Source: Xenopus tropicalis (Eukaryota > Chordata > Amphibia > Anura > Pipidae). From it: 64,000 bases of DNA. The stretch lies in NCBI RefSeq assembly GCF_000004195.4, contig NC_030679.2, positions 17,029,212 to 17,093,211 on the forward strand, given 5' to 3'. Both the position numbers and the translations under genes were made by a program. This document shows, in pieces, positions 59,064 through 64,000 of this stretch (its first letter is position 1; every line of letters starts with the position of its first letter). The notes under the pieces were generated by a model. The model did not search any database and was not told the DNA's origin. It was given only the letters and a program-made list of their open reading frames with translations.

Positions 59064-59558
59064 TGTGTAAGGAGTACTGGGAGACCGGCCCGCGGTCTCC
59101 TCCTGTGCACGCGTATGCGCTATAGCTTTATATTCTCCTGGCACTGTGCGATGACGTCAGCGGACGCGATGACGTCAGCGGACGCGCTGACGTCACTTTG
59201 GCGCCAAATTCAAACCCTAAAAGCGGTTTCCTTGCTTGTTTTCATTGCCCAAGCTGGTTCTGTATTTCTGGTACCTTGCTAAGCTATTTTGTGTTTGATT
59301 ATCTGGTTTTGACTTCTCGCTTGCCTTTTGGTTTACGATCCTTGCTGCCTGCCATTGACCCTTGCCTGACCTTGACTCTGAATTCGTCTAAACCTTTTTT
59401 GCACTGCGTTTTGGAGAATAACCTTGACCGTAAGTAGGATCCCTGTCTATCCCGTTGCAGAAAGTCCGGGGCCCCAAAAGGGGCCGGCAGGGCTCTACTG
59501 CTCTACCTAAGGGGTTATTCCAGGTAGTTTCGGGCTCCTAAATATATAGACTGTAACA
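59064..59558 (+). mobile_element. Candidate solo LTR or LTR-like promoter block
   Basis: Sequence from TGTGTAAGGAGTACTGGG to GACTGTAACA has TG...CA ends and is flanked by ACG on both sides, a weak 3-base match. It holds a GC-rich left part with CRE and E2F motifs, then a pyrimidine-rich right part (CTGCCATTGACCCTTGCCTG) resembling frog LTRs as I remember them. No internal coding region is attached. It could instead be a CpG-rich host regulatory element. Confidence 0.35.
59152..59208 (+). promoter_or_regulatory. Three CRE sites at 18-bp spacing plus an E2F-type palindrome
   Basis: TGACGTCA, the perfect CREB/ATF site, occurs at 59152-59159, 59170-59177 and 59188-59195, each 18 bp after the last (unit TGACGTCAGCGGACGCGA). 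TTTGGCGCCAAA, a perfect E2F-type palindrome, follows at 59197-59208. Function is inferred from motif identity only. Confidence 0.7.
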
Positions 59559-60040
59559 ACGTGTTTATTTCATGTTTCAACCTGAACAAATCAGTCATGC
59601 TTAGTCAGCAATAGTATTGGTTAAAAATGACACAGGTCATCTGCGCCTATGGACCCAAGCTGTTAATGTCCAGAGATGGTTAGGTGTGGGCATTGATGCT
59701 TACAGTAGATTGCATGTACAGAGGCAAGTACCTTTTCAAATAACATCAACATACATTCAGTTTTGTGTCCGTTTTGTGGCGATTTTCAGTTGAACCTATT
59801 TGACTGTTTAGGCATCACAGTTGGTGCATAGTAGTAGAGCACATAATTGTGTCTGTGTAGGCAGGGGTGATTCTGTCCCCCACTCTGTGCTGTTCTTCCT
59901 AATGCTGCCCCCTCTTATATCCCCCACACATCACATTGTTTTGCATTTTTACAGAGGTGAAGACATTTTCAGTTTAAATATGGAATTTCTTTTAAAGTAA
60001 ATGATATGCTTTTAAAGTCATCAGGGGTGCCTTTTTGCCC
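59559..60040. other. Unassigned noncoding sequence
   Basis: Nothing recognised. Confidence 0.35.
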
Positions 60041-60200
60041 CTGGCAAGGGACTGTGGTTGTGAGATAGCAGGTATAGTAGGGAGAGATGGTGCCTATAGT
60101 AGCAGTGGAGATAATAGCCTCTGGGAAGGGACTGTGGCTGTGGGATAGCAGGTATAGTAGGGGGAGATGGTGCCTATAGTAGCAGTGGGGATAATAGCCT
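60041..60200. repeat. Two-copy 80-bp tandem duplication
   Basis: GGGACTGTGGTTGTGAGATA...GATAATAGCCT at about 60049 recurs as GGGACTGTGGCTGTGGGATA...GATAATAGCCT at about 60129 with few differences. The period is exactly 80 bp. Confidence 0.95.
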
Positions 60201-60325
60201 ACTAATAGTACTAATTGTAGTAGGGGATGGTGTTTCCAAGGTTATTTAGAACCATTATCAGATTTCTCCAGGGCAAAAGCAACTTTGTTAATCCTGTAAC
60301 AATTACAACCAGTGTAAACCAATGT

Positions 60326-60410
60326 ACAGTCAGGCCCAGCTTTATGGCGAGGCCACAAAGGCTGGGCCTAGGGCGGCATGCTTCCCGCCGCAGTGCCCCC
60401 ATTAGAAATC
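60326..60410. mobile_element. Short hAT-like fragment, CAGGCCCAG type
   Basis: TCAGGCCCAGCTTTATGGCG, AGGCCACAAAGGC and TGGGCCTAGGGCGGCATGC resemble the left end of the family at 58527 and the mirror of the right end at 60749. Confidence 0.55.
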
Positions 60411-60441
60411 CGTCGTATGGCTATTAAAGGGTAATAGGAGT

Positions 60442-60749
60442 CAGGGCCGGATTTGTTGGGCGGGCGCCCCGAGGCCGCCCCCTCTCTGTCGCGCCCCCCT
60501 GCGCATGCGTGAACAGCGAACACCCCCCGCACATGCGCGAACGGCGAACCTCCCCCCGCGCATGCGCGAACTCGCGATTGCGCATGCGCAGCCCTTTTCA
60601 ATCGCATACAGAGCAGTGGGGGAGAGGTCCCCATTGCTCCGTATGCGCAATAAACTTTAATATTTTGGTGCGGCGGGGCGGCATGCCGCCCCCCAATTTT
60701 TGCCGCCCTAGGCCCGGGCCTTTGTGGCCTTTCCACAAACCCGGGCCTG
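60442..60749. mobile_element. hAT-type MITE with perfect 8-bp duplication and NRF1-like sites
   Basis: Starts CAGGGCCGGATTTGTTGG and ends ACAAACCCGGGCCTG. ATAGGAGT flanks both sides (60434-60441, 60750-60757). The GC-rich interior has TGCGCATGCGT at 60500, CACATGCGCG at 60530, GCGCATGCGCG at 60558 and TGCGCATGCGCA at 60579, all close to the NRF1 consensus. Confidence 0.93.
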
Positions 60750-61120
60750 ATAGGAGTACAACAATGCCATTTTTATTGGTTTCATTATTAAGCTGGCCAA
60801 ATTCACACTGAAAGTTCTGATGCGAAATTTAAATAGAGAATAGAAATTCTGGATGAGCACAAAAGAATATGGGCTACATTCTGAGATTCGCTGTCCATAA
60901 CATCCCCTTACATGGAAATAAGAATCCTACACCACAGAATAATAATGTAGAATAAATAGAATAAAAGCCTTCTGGGGAATAGAAAATGCAATTAGAAATT
61001 AGACATGGAAAAACTGCTTTCAAGTAGCAGTATTGTGCCCAGGCACTCCCTGCATACCGTTCCCAATTATAATCTGGCGCACATTGCTGCAAGATATTGG
61101 CACCCCCTTTTTGAGAAACT

Positions 61121-61320
61121 CCACAAAAAGCAGGACTGGAATATGGATGCAAGTATGTACAGGAAAAATCTCTTGCACTTGATTGTGTCAAAGCTGGATA
61201 CACAACATTTTGGGAACATGCCCTTTCGTCATGGGCATGCCTCCAACATGTTGTGTACCCAACTATAGGTGTTTTATCCCATGCTTGCTTGCATCCCTGT
61301 GCCAGTCCTGCTTTTGTGGA
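61121..61320. repeat. Inverted repeat with a CATGCCC/GGGCATG hairpin between
   Basis: CCACAAAAAGCAGGACTGG (about 61121) is mirrored by CCAGTCCTGCTTTTGTGG (about 61303). Between them ACATGCCC-TTTCGTC-ATGGGCATG folds back. Probably a decayed MITE core. Confidence 0.65.
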
Positions 61321-61325
61321 CTGCC

Positions 61326-63959
61326 TCATGCATGCTGTCACAATGACAATGCTATTTTCCATTTAAACATTTCTAACACTCTCAAAAATACATGTTGCTT
61401 TTGTTAATTTACCTTTATTTGGGGCATTGAGGCCTCCCTCCTGGGGGTTTTTAAAGGAGTGTCTAGAGGGCTTAAACTTAAGGCCAATTAGGGTTAGGTT
61501 AGGCCAATTGCCTAGCTGCTGTCCTACATACCCCGGAAAGCCCAGGTCAGAGGTCAATAAGGGTAAAATGTGGGATGTTGATTTAAACACTGGGATTAAA
61601 GGCAAGCATTTATTTTCCATCATATATGTGTTTTTGGAACAATGGTTAAATGACTTATGTTTTCCAATATCTGTCACTAAGGGAAGCCCTGACCAAAGAG
61701 TAGCCTTCCCAGTAGGCACTTCAAAGTGGACTATGTACATACCTAACATACCTGAAATTTTGACTGTCAAAAAAACATGGAAATTCTGAAGTTGGGGCAA
61801 TTAACTATGGCTTCTGGGGAGAAAGTCCCATCTCCTCTCATTGGAACTGCTGGACAGTGATATTAACCCCTTCAGATATTCTATTTGATCTGTAGTAATT
61901 ACAGGGGTCCAGTGAATCTATCCTAGGAATGCATGGGGTACTGTTTCATAGAGTCAGATATTGACCCTTGGAGAAAACCATCTTGTTGTATACTGGGTCA
62001 GTAAGATCAAGTCTAGTCAAGATTTTCCACATTTTATTAAAGAACAATAATATTGTCATGCTATTTAGTTACTTTAAGTTAAGATAAAAGTATTCTCAAG
62101 GGGCCAAGAGTAAGGGATTAGACTAAGGGGTTTCCAGCTGTGTGTATGTTAGAGTTTCTGGAAAACCCAGTAGAGTTCTTGTCCCCTTTAATATGATGAA
62201 TGCATAAGCTTGAGCACTCAATAATACATAACAAGTACCTTTTTTGACATTGTTGTACACTGGGCTTGCACAGGCAGGCAGGCTCACAATAAAGGGAAAC
62301 ATTATTTGATGGTCAGAAAAAAATGATGTTAATGAAAACAAAAGCTGCACAACTTGTCTTCTGTGTAAGGGAGCCTTGGGGCTGCACTTTTTTCTACTAC
62401 CTCTTTAATTTTTTTAAAAATGTAGTGGGATGGGGCTATATCAGGCCAGCATGCAAACTTTGAAAGCTATAGGTGGACATATGATGGCAGTAAATGGGTG
62501 ACCCTATGGACCTGCAGCCAGCCTGTTTTCTCTTGTAGGAGTTCACATTTCTTTTTGGTTACAAGCATTTTTTCTCAGAATTTCAGAATAATTGCAGGAA
62601 CCATGGACAATATGGATGCCTGTTTTGGTACACTCTAAGCATGTTTCAAAGCACACTATTTGGTATGCATTGTTAATAAAAGGGTTAACATCCAATGCAC
62701 TAGGTGCCAGTGCATCCATTGCTGAAACACTTGCACACTATTCATCACTATTTAAAATGAAGGAAAAGAAATCTTTTAACCATTATTGTTTTCAAACCTA
62801 AGGGCAAGTAGTCACTTGATGAATAATAGGATAATGGGGCTTTTATAATTTCAAGGCCAATTATTACGGGAACCCTTTCCCCTGCTTCATTTAAACAGTA
62901 CTTTCTACAACACAGAAAACACTTCTTATAGATTGTTGTATAACTGACGGCACTTTTAGCCTTTCACTTAGGTCATTCACAGAGATCTCCCACTTTGCTG
63001 TTATTATATACATTAAGCAATTATATTTCCATTGTCACATCAAAGGGCACTTCAAATAAATGGAATAGGAGGGCTTAGCTCTGATCAAAAAAAATAAGCA
63101 CTGCAAAGGAAAAATTAATACAGGAATATCCATAAAGAGAAAGTTGCATTTTCTGCAGGACATCAGGGGGATCTTGGGGTAATATAGCAGCTCCCAAAAA
63201 TGCCTTTAAAAGCCAAAGTCAAAGAAATGATATTCATATTTAATAGTGGATAAGCAGTGTCTGGTGCAAGCAGGTGAACATATAAGGAACATTGAAATAT
63301 ATAATGATAACGCCTACTAACTTGCAGATCTTAGAAGTGGCGGGCATTACCTGAAGGGCCAGCTTAGAATGTTGGCATGTATGTTCTATGGGCATCATGG
63401 AATCAGTATGGACAATCGCAATACATGTCCAGACTGATGATCCACTCTGCCCACACCTATTCTTGGCATGCAAATCCAGTAGTATACTTCTTCAAAGTAT
63501 GAAGCTGCCTATTGCTTGGAAAAGCACACACCTGGTCTTTTAAGAAAGAGATGGTATGAAAAAGAGGGGTCACAGTGTCTATCCAGATCCAAAGAAACTC
63601 TGACTTGTTAATTACAAATTCTATGTTGTTCTTTTGTGCAATGATTTTACGTAGAACATGGTTATAGAAAAACAATTTCTATTGTAAGTTAGCTTATGGT
63701 TCCAGAAATGTATTTCAAAGCCAATCTAAATAAAATCTTATTAGGTGTTTGACTTAGCATATATAAGTGCTGGATGCAATGACTTCACTTCTAATCTTGA
63801 AATAGAGGCACATTAATGCTCAGTAAAATGTGGGCATAGGGTACACTCTCTTTAGATGCCACCATCCTGGGTCTTCTGTATATTTCCATAAACCCAAAGT
63901 AATCAGTTAATTTGATGATCTAATGCTTTTTTTGTCTTTACCTACTGGATACCCTATTG
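61326..63959. other. Apparently unique noncoding sequence
   Basis: Open frames of 120-145 codons at 61363-61800 on both strands have no recognisable domain and overlap each other. No RNA gene or complete repeat recognised. Confidence 0.4.
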
Positions 63960-64000
63960 CAGTGCTGTCCAACTTCTGTGTTAAGGAGGGCCGGAATTTT
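63960..64000. mobile_element. Left end of a hAT-type MITE, cut by window edge
   Basis: CAGTGCTGTCCAACTTCTGT and GGAGGGCCGGAATTTT match the start of a frog hAT MITE family as I remember it. The rest lies outside the window. Confidence 0.65.

Noticed and set aside
61363..61800. 145-codon minus-strand and 120-codon plus-strand overlapping frames
   Set aside because: They overlap each other on opposite strands, lack any recognisable motif and have no exon signals I can support.

Overview
The window is vertebrate nuclear DNA, most likely from an African clawed frog (genus Xenopus; species not determinable by reading). The evidence is its repeat content. There are T2-type (Kolobok) MITEs flanked by TTAA, a piggyBac element with Uribo/TxpB-like ends, CR1, L2-like and Penelope-like retroelements, palindromic Harbinger-type MITEs with TAA flanks, several hAT MITEs with exact 8-bp target duplications, and the frog repeat carrying the TTATCC-AGAAA motif. 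I found no intact host protein-coding gene and no convincing tRNA, rRNA, CRISPR array or bacterial feature. Every open frame with recognisable protein similarity belongs to a decayed transposable element.

Layout. 0-5.3 kb: an inverted repeat built from small GTGCC/GGCAC hairpin units, a two-copy 214-bp duplication, a TA-flanked MITE and a broken Penelope-like element ending at a TA microsatellite. 5.3-14.5 kb: hAT and palindromic MITEs and a 5'-truncated L2-like LINE. 14.9-20.1 kb: a LINE lodged in a MITE, a truncated CR1 interrupted by a T2 MITE, and a 700-bp inverted-repeat element. 20.1-24.7 kb: apparently unique intergenic or intronic sequence. 25.3-35.0 kb: the main structure. The two halves of one MITE appear to flank a CR1 element. 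The CR1 seems to be split near its 5' end by a 5.3-kb piggyBac-type element that carries seven copies of a ~394-bp repeat, and a hAT element and a palindromic element sit inside that in turn. 36-47 kb: a near-perfect palindrome, a weak candidate noncoding exon, and scattered MITE fragments. 47.5-48.4 kb: three MITEs end to end, separated only by TAA. 48.4-57.3 kb: mostly unique, with two MITEs. 57.4-60.8 kb: a T2 MITE loaded with three later insertions, a GC-rich candidate LTR with three evenly spaced CRE sites and an E2F palindrome, and a hAT MITE with four NRF1-like sites. The window closes inside the left end of another hAT MITE.

The elements do not form a pathway. Their relations are historical: insertions into insertions, which can be ordered from target duplications and interrupted reading frames. 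I do not see a convincing previously undescribed functional system. The most unusual objects are the composite at 25.3-35.0 kb, the hairpin-unit palindrome at the left edge, and the spaced CRE/E2F cluster near 59.2 kb. Family names rest on recognised ends, motifs and remembered consensus sequences, not on a database search.
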